DNA from: an uncultured Bacteroidales bacterium
GTDB lineage: Bacteria > Bacteroidota > Bacteroidia > Bacteroidales > UBA932
Reading direction: 5' to 3'
NCBI GenBank assembly: GCA_934726455.1
Contig: CAKVDS010000006.1
Location: 1 to 64,000, forward strand
Length of the DNA: 64,000 bases
How positions within the stretch are numbered: the stretch's first letter is position 1; each line of letters begins with the position of its first letter. This document shows positions 50,725-59,197 of this stretch, piece after piece. The notes beneath the pieces were generated by a model. The model was not told the origin of the DNA. It saw only the letters and a list, made by a program, of their open reading frames with translations, and made no database searches. The position numbers were made by a program, and so were the translations under genes.

Positions 50725-51180
50725 CTATTCTCTTTCGAGTTCGCGCCTGATGTCCTTCTCCTTGATGCTGGCGCGCTTGTCGTATTCTTTCTTTCCCTTG
50801 GCGAGGGCGATGTGGACCTTGGCGTAGCCGTTGTCGGAGATGAAGACTCTCGTGGCCACGATGGTCAGGCCCTTGGTCTTGACGGCCTGCGCGAGGTGTC
50901 GGAGTTCGCGGGCGGTGAGCAGCAGTTTGCGGTCGCGCATCGGCTCATGGCTGCTCCAGGCCGAGGCCCAGAAGTAGGTGGCGATGTTCATCCCGCGCAG
51001 GTACAGTTCTCCGCCGGAGAAGTAGCAGTAGGCGTCCTGGAGCGATGCCTTGCCGGCGCGGATGGACTTTATCTCCGTGCCTACCAGCACAATGCCGGCA
51101 TCGTACTGCTCCAGAAACTCGTACTCGAACGAGGCTTTCTTGTTGTTTATGTTGACCTTGGGGGCCTTGTCCCGTTTCAT
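50725..51180 (-). CDS. smpB: SsrA-binding protein
   Basis: A 151-residue SmpB that delivers tmRNA to stalled ribosomes. NNKKASFEYEFLEQYDAGIVL, TEIKSIRAGKASLQDAYC and the basic tail KGKKEYDKRASIKEKDIRR are diagnostic. It overlaps metK by 4 bases (ATGA). The tmRNA gene itself is not in the window. Confidence 0.96.
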   Translation of the reverse strand: MKRDKAPKVNINNKKASFEYEFLEQYDAGIVLVGTEIKSIRAGKASLQDAYCYFSGGELYLRGMNIATYFWASAWSSHEPMRDRKLLLTARELRHLAQAVKTKGLTIVATRVFISDNGYAKVHIALAKGKKEYDKRASIKEKDIRRELERE

Positions 51181-52412
51181 AGCCCGAATTCTTTTTTGAT
51201 GCGCTCCACGCTGTCAAGTTTCTCCCAGCCGAAGAACTGCATCCCGTCCTTGACGTAAGGCTCGCGCCCGAAGTGGCCGTAGGCTGCACATGGCTCGTAG
51301 ATAGGATTCTTGAGCTGGAAGCGCTCTATGATGGCTGCCGGACGCAGGTCGAAGAGATCCGGGATCCTGCTGGCTATGAACGCGTCGGCTTCCTGTCCGG
51401 AGTGTCCCGGGATGGATGCCGTGCCGTAAGTGTCGACGAAAACGCTCACCGGTTCGGCAACTCCGATGGCGTATGAGACCTGCACGAGGCATTCTTTGGC
51501 GACTCCCGCCGCCACGAGGTTCTTGGCTATGTGTCTTGCCGCGTAGGCTGCGGAACGGTCCACCTTGGACGGGTCCTTGCCTGAGAATGCGCCGCCGCCG
51601 TGGGCTCCGCGTCCGCCGTAGGTGTCAACTATGATTTTGCGCCCTGTAAGACCGGTGTCGCCGGCAGGGCCGCCGATGACGAACTTGCCGGTAGGGTTGA
51701 CGTGGAGTATGAACTTGCCGTCGAAGAGACGGGCCGTCTTCTCCGGAAGGGAGGCTATGAGTCTCGGAATCACGATTTCGCGCACGTCTTTCTCGATGCG
51801 GTCGTGCATCTGCTCATCCGTGCCGAACTCGTCGTGCTGGGTGCTCAATACGATGGTATGCACGCGCAGCGGCTTGTGCTTCTCCGAGAATTCCACGGTG
51901 AACTGGGACTTGGCGTCCGGGCGGAGGTATGGCATCAGCTCCGGTTCGTTGTGGCGTATGTCGGAAAGGACGAGGAGCATCTTGTGGGCGAGCGACAGGG
52001 CGAGAGGCATGTATTCCTCGGTGTCGATGCTGGCATAGCCGAACATCATGCCCTGATCTCCGGCTCCCTGTTCGAGCGGCTCGGAGCGGACTACACCGCG
52101 GTTGATGTCGGCGCTCTGCTCGTGGATGGTGGAGATGATGCCGCAGGAGGAGGCGTCGAAGCCGTATTCGGCCTTGGTGTAGCCGATCTTCCTGATGACA
52201 CGGCGTGCTACGGCGGGGATGTCCACGTATGCGTCTTCGCTGCGCACTTCACCGCCCACGACCACGAGGCCTGCGGTGCAGAAAGTCTCGCACGCCACTT
52301 TGGCTTCCTTGTCTTGGCGGAGGAATTCGTCTAAGATTGCATCTGAAATCTGGTCAGCGACCTTGTCGGGATGACCTTCGGAGACTGACTCCGATGTGAA
52401 AAGGTAGTTCAT
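51177..52412 (-). CDS. metK: S-adenosylmethionine synthase
   Basis: A 411-residue MetK making SAM from Met and ATP. SVSEGHPDKVADQISDA, GAGDQGMMFGYA and GGGAFSGKDPSKVDRS are the active-site signatures. It is the first gene of the operon with smpB and miaA, supplying SAM for the many methyltransferases. ATG 52412 is the family start. Its leader of about 55 bases carries a hairpin. Confidence 0.96.
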   Translation of the reverse strand: MNYLFTSESVSEGHPDKVADQISDAILDEFLRQDKEAKVACETFCTAGLVVVGGEVRSEDAYVDIPAVARRVIRKIGYTKAEYGFDASSCGIISTIHEQSADINRGVVRSEPLEQGAGDQGMMFGYASIDTEEYMPLALSLAHKMLLVLSDIRHNEPELMPYLRPDAKSQFTVEFSEKHKPLRVHTIVLSTQHDEFGTDEQMHDRIEKDVREIVIPRLIASLPEKTARLFDGKFILHVNPTGKFVIGGPAGDTGLTGRKIIVDTYGGRGAHGGGAFSGKDPSKVDRSAAYAARHIAKNLVAAGVAKECLVQVSYAIGVAEPVSVFVDTYGTASIPGHSGQEADAFIASRIPDLFDLRPAAIIERFQLKNPIYEPCAAYGHFGREPYVKDGMQFFGWEKLDSVERIKKEFGL

Positions 52413-52428
52413 TTTTAGCATTTTTTAA

Positions 52429-52462
52429 TACGAGGTTGCAAGCATACAAATCTTTCCTCGTA
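52429..52462 (-). promoter_or_regulatory. Hairpin in the metK 5' leader
   Basis: A perfect 7-bp stem TACGAGG/CCTCGTA with a 20-base loop, between the metK -7 box and the start codon. The stem ends 16 bases before the ATG. It has no T run of terminator type. SAM control of metK leaders is known in other bacteria, but I could not match a described SAM riboswitch consensus. Confidence 0.4.
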
Positions 52463-52474
52463 GTTTTTCGGCTG

Positions 52475-52482
52475 CAAATATA
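52475..52482 (-). promoter_or_regulatory. -7 box of metK operon
   Basis: TATATTTG on the minus strand, exact consensus, 62 bases before ATG 52412. Confidence 0.65.
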
Positions 52483-52537
52483 ACAATAAATTAACATATC
52501 CCAGCCCGAAATGTTTGGCCGATTGCCGGGGAAACAT

Positions 52538-52545
52538 TACCTTTG
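52538..52545 (+). promoter_or_regulatory. Upstream promoter (P1) of the Oar-like receptor
   Basis: TACCTTTG -7 box with a -33 TTTG at 52514-52517 and a 20-base spacer. It is the better of two candidates before the receptor gene. Confidence 0.55.
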
Positions 52546-52597
52546 CGGCGTTTTTTAGCAGTGATGAATAGAAAAAGTCAAAATACCGATAAATTCG

Positions 52598-52605
52598 TAT
52601 ATTTG
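52598..52605 (+). promoter_or_regulatory. Downstream promoter (P2) of the Oar-like receptor
   Basis: TATATTTG, exact consensus, 38 bases before the ATG at 52644. With P1 it forms a tandem pair 60 bases apart. Confidence 0.6.
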
Positions 52606-52643
52606 TGCGCGGAAAATCTATCACTTTATTATTATAAAACGGT

Positions 52644-55600
52644 ATGAAAAAAACAATCAAAAGCCTTTTGCTGTCTTTTGCGGCAATGCTTTTCGTCATC
52701 TCGGCTTCGGCTCAGGTGACTACCTCATCCCTGAACGGTCAGGTGACTGACTCCAAGGGTGAGACTCTGCCGGGCGCGGCCGTGGTCGCAGTCCACACGC
52801 CTTCAGGTACACAGTACCATGCGATTGTCAACGCTGAAGGCCGCTATTTCATCAACGGTATGCGTGCCGGCGGTCCTTACACCGTAGAGGTGAGCTGCCT
52901 TGGTTACCAGACCGTGACTTTCACCGATGTCACTCTCCAGCTCGGTGAGCCTGCGCAGCTTGACGCTTTCCTCAATGACGACAAGGAGATGCTTTCCGAG
53001 GCCATCGTGGTATCTTCAGCAGCTTCCAAGTTCGCCATCGAGAAGACCGGTGCTTCAACCAACATCACCAGCCGTCAGATTACTTCTCTTCCTAATGTGA
53101 GCAGGAGCATTACCGACCTCACCCGTCTTTCTCCTTACGGCGGTGACGGCATGACCTTCAGCGGCTCTGACGGACGTACGGCCAATGTGACTGTGGACGG
53201 TGCCGACTTCAACAATAACTTCGGTCTTAACGATGGTCTTCCTGGTGGCGGCAATCCTATCTCAATAGATGCCATCGAGGAGGCTCAGGTCGTGATATCC
53301 CCTTATGATGTCCGCCAGACCAACTTCATCGGAGGCGGTATGAACATGGTGACCAAATCCGGTACCAACACCCTCAGGGGATCCGCCTACGTATATCACA
53401 ACAACGAGAACATGCGCGGCAACACTGTTGCTGGCCAGGAGATAGTCGGAGCCCGTGACACAGACCGCAGCACCACCTACGGCTTCACCCTCGGCGGACC
53501 TATCGTCAAGAACAAGCTCTTCTTCTTCGTCAATGCCGAATACACCAAGTCTCCTTCAGTTGCAGTGCGCTGGAGGGCTTCAGAGGACGGCCAGGGTGAC
53601 GAGACCAAGTATCTCTCTTACGCCTCAGTAGCCGATATGGAGAGGGTCTCCGCCTTTGTAAAGGAGAAGTACGGTTATGACACCGGTTCCTATACAGACT
53701 TCCCTTCCGATGAGAGCAACCAGAAGATTCTTGCCCGCATCGACTGGAACATCAACGACAACAACAAGTTGGCCCTGCGTTACAACTACACCAACAACTC
53801 ATATTGGCAGAGGCCTAACGACTCTTCTATGGATGGCGGTACACGTTCTCCGTATAGCCGAACCTCCCTCTACTCAATGTCTTATGCGAACTCCATGTAC
53901 TCGATGAACAATCTTGTGCATACCGCATCCCTTGACCTCAACAGCAAGATTTCCGACAGGCTCAGCAACCAGTTCCTTGCCACCTTCTCAAAGCTTGACG
54001 ATGTGCGCGGTTCCAACTCCGAGGAGTTCCCGTTCATCGACATCCAGGACGGCAGCGGCAACAACGTGCAGTACATGTCACTCGGTTACGAGCTTTTCAC
54101 CAAGAACAATGCTGTGCACAATACCGTGCTCAACATCAAGGACGACCTCACATATTACTACGGCAACCATAAGATCATGGGCGGCGTAAGCTATGAGTAC
54201 CAGATGGCCGACAACGCCTACATGCGCAACGGTACCGGTTACTACCGCTACGCCAGCGTCGATGACTTCATCAACGGCGCAGCTCCTGAGGTTGTCTGCC
54301 TTACCTACGGCTACGATGGCGAGACCAATCCTGCCGCCCGTGTAAGGTTCAACAAGCTCGGCGCATACGTACAGGATGACTGGAACGTGACTCCGAACTT
54401 CAAACTCACCGCAGGTCTTCGTCTTGACGGTCTCTTCTTCGACAACTCAGACCTTATGACCAACAACGCCATCCTTGCTCTCACCTATTATGACAGCAAG
54501 GGCAATGAGCGTCACATCGACACCGGCACCTGGCCGAAGGGCAGGGTGACCGTATCCCCTCGTATCGGCTTCAACTGGGATGTCTTCGGCAACAAGGTTC
54601 TCAAAGTACGCGGCGGTACCGGCTTCTTCTCAGGCCGTCTGCCTCTCGTGTTCTTCACCAACATGCCTACCAACTCCGGTATGGTTCAGTATCAGGCCCA
54701 GCTCAATGCGAAGAACAAGTTGCCTAATGGTCAAAATATTGACATGAACGCGTTTGCTGGCGGTCTCGTTACAGACGCCAACGGAAAGGCTACCACTGCC
54801 GCCCTCTACGACAAGCTCGTCTCAATGGGCTATCCGAGCACCATCACCCCTGAGACCGGCACCAAGCCGTCTTCAATCTCTGCTGTTGACCCTAATTTCA
54901 AGATGCCTCAGGTATGGAAGACCTCCCTGGCCATCGACTACAGTTTCCCGACCTCATTCCCGTTCTCTGTGACTGCTGAAGGTATCTTCAACAAGACCAT
55001 CAACGGTGTGATGGTATCTGACTGGAGCATGATGCCTGTCGAGGGCTTTGCAAGGTTCAATGGCGCTGACAACCGTCCTGTGTTCCCTTCACCGTTCCGC
55101 AACGGCACCAAGGCCTTCGTGCTTGAGAACACCAACAAGGGCTACGGCTACTTCGCCAGCCTCACCGTCAACATGCGTCCGGTGGAGAACCTCTCTTTCA
55201 TGGCTTCCTACACCCGCTCAGCTTCCAAGGAGATCACCAGCATGCCTGGCTCCGCAGCCGAGTCCGCATTCACTTATGTGCCTACCTACGAGGGGCCTAA
55301 CAACATCAAGCTCCACAACTCAAAGAATGTGGTTCCGGATCGTGTTGTTGCTTCCCTTACCTACGATGACAAGAGCAACAACCACTACAGCTTCATCTAC
55401 GAGGCCAAGAGGGGCGGATACAACTACTCTTACATGCTTGCCAACGATATGAACGGAGACGGCTACAGCTACGATGCTCTCTACATCCCTACCGACGAGC
55501 AGGTGGCCAACAACGAGTTCCGCTTCGTCTCAGAGGACGACAAGACCCGCTTCATGGACTATGTCCACAAGGACAGCTACCTCAGCAAGCATCAGGGCGA

Positions 55601-55946
55601 ATATGCCGAGGCTTACAGCGTATACTCTCCTTGGTTCCACAGGCTTGACTTCAGCTACAAGCACGACTTCAAGGTACGTGTAGGCGGCAGCACCAACACC
55701 CTGCAGCTCAACCTCGACATCAAGAACGTGCTCAACCTCTTCAACTCCAACTGGGGCGTGATGAAGGTCATCAACCCTGATATCACCGATGCACGTATCC
55801 TCAAATACGAGGGTGCAGACGCTGAGGGTTATGCAACTTTCTCTACTCCTAAGGCCGTCAGCGGAAGTCTTGAGACATTCACTCCTAACTACGTTATCGG
55901 CCAGTGCTGGTACGCTTCTGTGGGCATTAAGTATTTGTTTAACTAA
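52644..55946 (+). CDS. Oar-like TonB-dependent outer-membrane receptor
   Basis: An 1100-residue outer-membrane protein: signal peptide 1-23 (FVISASAQ), CarboxypepD_reg domain about 28-110 (LNGQVTDSKGETLPGAAVV), a plug with SIDAIEEAQVVISPYDVRQ, and a large barrel ending VGIKYLFN. It is of the Oar/TonB-dependent receptor kind without a SusD partner. Import cargo is unknown; its neighbours carry OB-fold-like domains and a nuclease. It has tandem promoters, and the BACON/OB-like lipoprotein gene follows within 20 bases. Confidence 0.9.
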   Translation: MKKTIKSLLLSFAAMLFVISASAQVTTSSLNGQVTDSKGETLPGAAVVAVHTPSGTQYHAIVNAEGRYFINGMRAGGPYTVEVSCLGYQTVTFTDVTLQLGEPAQLDAFLNDDKEMLSEAIVVSSAASKFAIEKTGASTNITSRQITSLPNVSRSITDLTRLSPYGGDGMTFSGSDGRTANVTVDGADFNNNFGLNDGLPGGGNPISIDAIEEAQVVISPYDVRQTNFIGGGMNMVTKSGTNTLRGSAYVYHNNENMRGNTVAGQEIVGARDTDRSTTYGFTLGGPIVKNKLFFFVNAEYTKSPSVAVRWRASEDGQGDETKYLSYASVADMERVSAFVKEKYGYDTGSYTDFPSDESNQKILARIDWNINDNNKLALRYNYTNNSYWQRPNDSSMDGGTRSPYSRTSLYSMSYANSMYSMNNLVHTASLDLNSKISDRLSNQFLATFSKLDDVRGSNSEEFPFIDIQDGSGNNVQYMSLGYELFTKNNAVHNTVLNIKDDLTYYYGNHKIMGGVSYEYQMADNAYMRNGTGYYRYASVDDFINGAAPEVVCLTYGYDGETNPAARVRFNKLGAYVQDDWNVTPNFKLTAGLRLDGLFFDNSDLMTNNAILALTYYDSKGNERHIDTGTWPKGRVTVSPRIGFNWDVFGNKVLKVRGGTGFFSGRLPLVFFTNMPTNSGMVQYQAQLNAKNKLPNGQNIDMNAFAGGLVTDANGKATTAALYDKLVSMGYPSTITPETGTKPSSISAVDPNFKMPQVWKTSLAIDYSFPTSFPFSVTAEGIFNKTINGVMVSDWSMMPVEGFARFNGADNRPVFPSPFRNGTKAFVLENTNKGYGYFASLTVNMRPVENLSFMASYTRSASKEITSMPGSAAESAFTYVPTYEGPNNIKLHNSKNVVPDRVVASLTYDDKSNNHYSFIYEAKRGGYNYSYMLANDMNGDGYSYDALYIPTDEQVANNEFRFVSEDDKTRFMDYVHKDSYLSKHQGEYAEAYSVYSPWFHRLDFSYKHDFKVRVGGSTNTLQLNLDIKNVLNLFNSNWGVMKVINPDITDARILKYEGADAEGYATFSTPKAVSGSLETFTPNYVIGQCWYASVGIKYLFN

Positions 55947-55964
55947 TTTTCAGTGCAGAATAAT

Positions 55965-57536
55965 ATGAAACTCAGATATTTATTCACTGCGGTCATCTCT
56001 TCCGCGCTTCTTTTCGCCGGATGTGAGAAAGAAGAGCCTGTAGGGCCTCTTGACAACATAAGCCTATCGCAGACTTATGTGTCCATCCCGGAGGCGGGCG
56101 GCACCGTGACTGTCACCCTCAATGCTACTGAGGACTGGGCCTTTGTCCTGACAGAGAAGAACAATAAGGGTGAGGATGTGCCTACGATTCCTGATTGGCT
56201 TACCGTCACCCCGACCTCCGGCTCAGTCGGAGAGACTACTCTTTCATTCTCTGCTGACGCTGTGACTGGCGGCCACGAGGTTGCCCTCAAGATCACTGCC
56301 GGCTCCAACACCCAGCAGGTGATTGTCCGTCAGGGCGAGATTGCCGCAGTGTCAGCTACCGTTGCTGAAGCTCTTGCCGGCATTGATGGCAAAACTTATA
56401 AGCTAAAAGGTACTGTGACGGATATTTCCAATACCACTTACGGTAACTACAATCTTGTAGATGGTACTGGGACGATCTATATTTACGGTACTCTTGATAA
56501 GGACGGCAAAGAGAAGCAGTTTGCGAGTCTTGGTATCGAGAATGGTGACGTAATTGAGGTTTCCGGTCCGAGGAAGACATACAATGGGACTATTGAACTT
56601 GAAAATGTCAGTGTCATCAGCATCACCAAGTCTCTTATCAAGTTCATCACCCCGGCTCTCGAAGAGCCTGTTGCAAAGACCGGAGGAAGCATCGAGGTCA
56701 AGGTGGCCCACAAGGGCGAGGGCGGAGCGCGTGTATCCATCCCTGAGGCTGATGTTGAGTGGATTTCTTATGTGTCTGCCGAGTTCAGCGAGGGTATTCC
56801 TTCCAAGATTGTCCCTAACCCTGCCGACACCACAACCTTCAAGTTCGATATCCGCGCCAATGAGGCTGGCAAGCGTTCTTCTGATGTGTCATTCACCTCT
56901 GGTACCACTACCATAAAGTACACCGTGGAGCAGGAAGGGTCTATCATCGATGCCGATGCCGCCACTATCAATGCGGCTCCGGACGGCACCACCCAGTACC
57001 GTATCACCGGATATATCAGCAAGATGGCAAATACCACCTATGGCAATTACAATATTGCTGATGCGACGGGTTCCGTATATGTCTACGGTACTCTCAACGA
57101 GAAGGGCGAGTCCAAGAAATTCGAGGCCATGGGCATCTCTGAGGGTGACATCATCACCGTGGTAGGTCCTAAGACTTCTTACAAGGGCAGCCCACAGCTC
57201 AAGGACGTGAGTGTCGAGTCATTCAAGAAGGTGACCGAGGCTACTGTCAGCGAGTTCCTCGCAGCAGCTGTCAAGAGTGATGTCTACTATCGCCTGAGCG
57301 GTACTGTCTCAGAGATCAAGAACAGCACTTATGGCAACCTTAATCTCAAGGATGCCAACGGTGATGAGGTCTATGTATATGGTGTCCTCGCAGGCTGGGG
57401 CGGCCCAAGCAAACAGTTCGAAAAACTCGGCATCAAAGAGGGTGATACTATCACCATCGTCGGTGTGCGTGCGGACTACAAGGGCTCAGCCCAGGTAGGC
57501 AGCGCCTTCCTCGTATCCCATACGCCAGCGAAATAA
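55965..57536 (+). CDS. BACON-domain lipoprotein with three OB-fold-like repeats
   Basis: A 523-residue lipoprotein: lipobox SALLFAGCEKEE. BACON-like beta-sandwiches lie at about 30-125 and 235-325. Three repeats of about 90 residues are at 132-222, 332-420 and 425-520, each with a core like TYGNYNLVDGTGTIYIYGT followed by LGIxxGDxIxVxGxxxxYxG, which looks like an OB-fold/YhcR-type domain. BACON domains often bind glycans, OB folds often nucleic acids; neither ligand is proven. It follows the receptor by 18 bases and ends at a strong terminator. Confidence 0.8.
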   Translation: MKLRYLFTAVISSALLFAGCEKEEPVGPLDNISLSQTYVSIPEAGGTVTVTLNATEDWAFVLTEKNNKGEDVPTIPDWLTVTPTSGSVGETTLSFSADAVTGGHEVALKITAGSNTQQVIVRQGEIAAVSATVAEALAGIDGKTYKLKGTVTDISNTTYGNYNLVDGTGTIYIYGTLDKDGKEKQFASLGIENGDVIEVSGPRKTYNGTIELENVSVISITKSLIKFITPALEEPVAKTGGSIEVKVAHKGEGGARVSIPEADVEWISYVSAEFSEGIPSKIVPNPADTTTFKFDIRANEAGKRSSDVSFTSGTTTIKYTVEQEGSIIDADAATINAAPDGTTQYRITGYISKMANTTYGNYNIADATGSVYVYGTLNEKGESKKFEAMGISEGDIITVVGPKTSYKGSPQLKDVSVESFKKVTEATVSEFLAAAVKSDVYYRLSGTVSEIKNSTYGNLNLKDANGDEVYVYGVLAGWGGPSKQFEKLGIKEGDTITIVGVRADYKGSAQVGSAFLVSHTPAK

Positions 57537-57559
57537 TCACTGACGCATAATATTCCTTT

Positions 57560-57592
57560 AAGACCGGCCTCTCAAAAGGCCGGTCTTTTTTT
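57560..57592 (+). terminator. Terminator of the receptor-lipoprotein unit
   Basis: A perfect 10-bp stem AAGACCGGCC/GGCCGGTCTT, an 8-base loop and a run of T, 23 bases after the lipoprotein stop. Confidence 0.92.
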
Positions 57593-57603
57593 ACGGGGCC
57601 CCC

Positions 57604-57681
57604 GAAAAAGTCCCGATTTTGCCCCTTGAAAATTCAGAAAAAGTCCCGTTTTGCCCTCTAAAAACTCGGAATAATTCCCGG
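57604..57681. repeat. Tandem repeat of about 33 bases upstream of the DUF4143-type ATPase
   Basis: Two units, 57604-57635 and 57637-57667, share GAAAAAGTCCCG-TTTTGCCC followed by an A-rich half, and a third partial unit at 57669-57681 reads GAATAATTCCCGG. The array lies between the terminator and the ATPase promoter. Its source is unknown; it may mark the edge of an inserted segment or be a binding-site array. Confidence 0.6.
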
Positions 57682-57709
57682 TAGTATTTGCAATGTGTTG
57701 GTTTTCATA

Positions 57710-57717
57710 TATATTTG
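57710..57717 (+). promoter_or_regulatory. Promoter of the DUF4143-type ATPase
   Basis: TATATTTG -7 box with a -33 TTTG at 57687-57690 and a 19-base spacer, a full Bacteroidota promoter. The ATG at 57739 is 21 bases downstream. Confidence 0.75.
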
Positions 57718-57738
57718 TGGTGTAATAGCAATTGGGTC

Positions 57739-59115
57739 ATGTTATACAGAAAATACGCGTCACGTCTGGAGGAATTTCTCCGCAATGAGCCGAACAAGAT
57801 TCTCTTGGTCAATGGGGCCAGGCAGATCGGCAAGTCTTATCTGATAAGATATGTAGGGAGCAGACTCTTCAAGAATTTCATCGAGATCAACCTGAAGGCT
57901 GACAAAGAAGGAGAAGGGATATTCGCATCGATTCGCAGCAAGGAGGATTTTTATCTTCAGTTGGGAGCCATTGCCGGAGATAAACTTGGCGGCCGTGGCG
58001 ACACTCTCGTTTTTCTTGACGAGATCCAGAGTTACCCGCATCTTATGACCATGCTTAAGTTTCTCAATGAGGATGGTCGTTTCAGGTATATTGCCAGCGG
58101 TTCTGAATTGGGTGTCGCTTTGGCGCAGACTCCATCTGTGCCGATAGGCAGCATAGCTATGGAACAGATGTATCCACTTGATTTTGAGGAGTTCCTTCTG
58201 GCGATGGGCTGCGGTCAGGAAACAATAGACGGGGTACGTGATTATTTCTCGACCGGGAAGTCTCTCAACGACTCCATGCACAATTATATGCTCGGGCAGT
58301 TCAGGATCTACCTTCTTGTCGGCGGAATGCCGGATGCCGTAAATAAGTTCATCGAAACCCGGAATATTACTCAAGTGCGTCGGATTCAGAATGACATCCA
58401 TACTTTGTATGGTATCGATGCTTCTCAATATGATATCGAAAAAAAACTGGTAATCAGGAAGGTCTACGACATGATTCCGTCAAATATGGAGAACAAGAAA
58501 AAGAGGATAATTGTCAAGAATATAGAGAAGACCGGCGGGCATAAGCAGTTTAGCGACTATTCCGATGAATTTGAATATCTTGTCAACTCCGGGGTCGCCC
58601 TTTCGGTGCAGGCGGTAAGCAATCCGAAGTTCCCTCTGATTGAATCCGGGACCAAGAATCTCATCAAGCTCTACCTGAGTGATGTGGGCATACTCTCCGG
58701 CCTTCTGTATGGCTTGAATATCAATGCGATACTTGGCGATGAGCGCAGTGTCAACCTTGGCTCTGTCTATGAGTCTGTTGTGGCACAGGAACTCCATGCA
58801 CATGGCTTTTCTCTGCATTATTATGACAATAAACAACGTGGAGAGGTGGATTTTCTGGTCGATGACTATGATGCCCTTTCGGTGCTTCCGATTGAAGTGA
58901 AATCCGGGAAGGACTATAAAGTGCACAGTGCCCTTGATTCTTTCGTCTCAACTCCTGACTATCATGTCAAGAGGGCTGTCGTCTTGAGCAATGAGCAAAG
59001 TGTTCATGAGGAGAACGGGATAACCTATCTTCCTATCTATTATGTGATGTTTCTCAAAGAAGATAATGCCCCGGAAGGCAGCCTTGTCATTCCGGAATTG
59101 ACGCTGCCGCAATGA
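57739..59115 (+). CDS. AAA_14/DUF4143-type ATPase
   Basis: A 458-residue P-loop ATPase: Walker A NGARQIGKSYLIRYVG near 30, Walker B LVFLDEIQSYP near 95, arginine-finger region about 130, and a C-terminal DUF4143 domain with the nuclease-like GEVDFLVDDYDALSVLPIEVKSG (D...EVK). This family is widespread in Bacteroidota in many copies and looks mobile; its function is not known. It has its own promoter and interrupts an otherwise coherent group of BACON lipoprotein genes. Confidence 0.88.
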   Translation: MLYRKYASRLEEFLRNEPNKILLVNGARQIGKSYLIRYVGSRLFKNFIEINLKADKEGEGIFASIRSKEDFYLQLGAIAGDKLGGRGDTLVFLDEIQSYPHLMTMLKFLNEDGRFRYIASGSELGVALAQTPSVPIGSIAMEQMYPLDFEEFLLAMGCGQETIDGVRDYFSTGKSLNDSMHNYMLGQFRIYLLVGGMPDAVNKFIETRNITQVRRIQNDIHTLYGIDASQYDIEKKLVIRKVYDMIPSNMENKKKRIIVKNIEKTGGHKQFSDYSDEFEYLVNSGVALSVQAVSNPKFPLIESGTKNLIKLYLSDVGILSGLLYGLNINAILGDERSVNLGSVYESVVAQELHAHGFSLHYYDNKQRGEVDFLVDDYDALSVLPIEVKSGKDYKVHSALDSFVSTPDYHVKRAVVLSNEQSVHEENGITYLPIYYVMFLKEDNAPEGSLVIPELTLPQ

Positions 59116-59151
59116 TTTCGCTTAAGTGATAAAAGTAAGGCGAAAAAGAGT

Positions 59152-59159
59152 TATCTTTA
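59152..59159 (+). promoter_or_regulatory. Near-consensus -7 box of second BACON lipoprotein unit
   Basis: TATCTTTA, one base off TAnnTTTG, 38 bases before the ATG at 59198. Confidence 0.4.
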
Positions 59160-59197
59160 CAGATTGTAATGCAAGAGACTGTATTTTTATACAAAAT

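Noticed and set aside
52410..52482. A SAM-II or other named SAM riboswitch in the metK leader
   Set aside because: I could not find the conserved pseudoknot sequences; only a simple stem-loop is supported.
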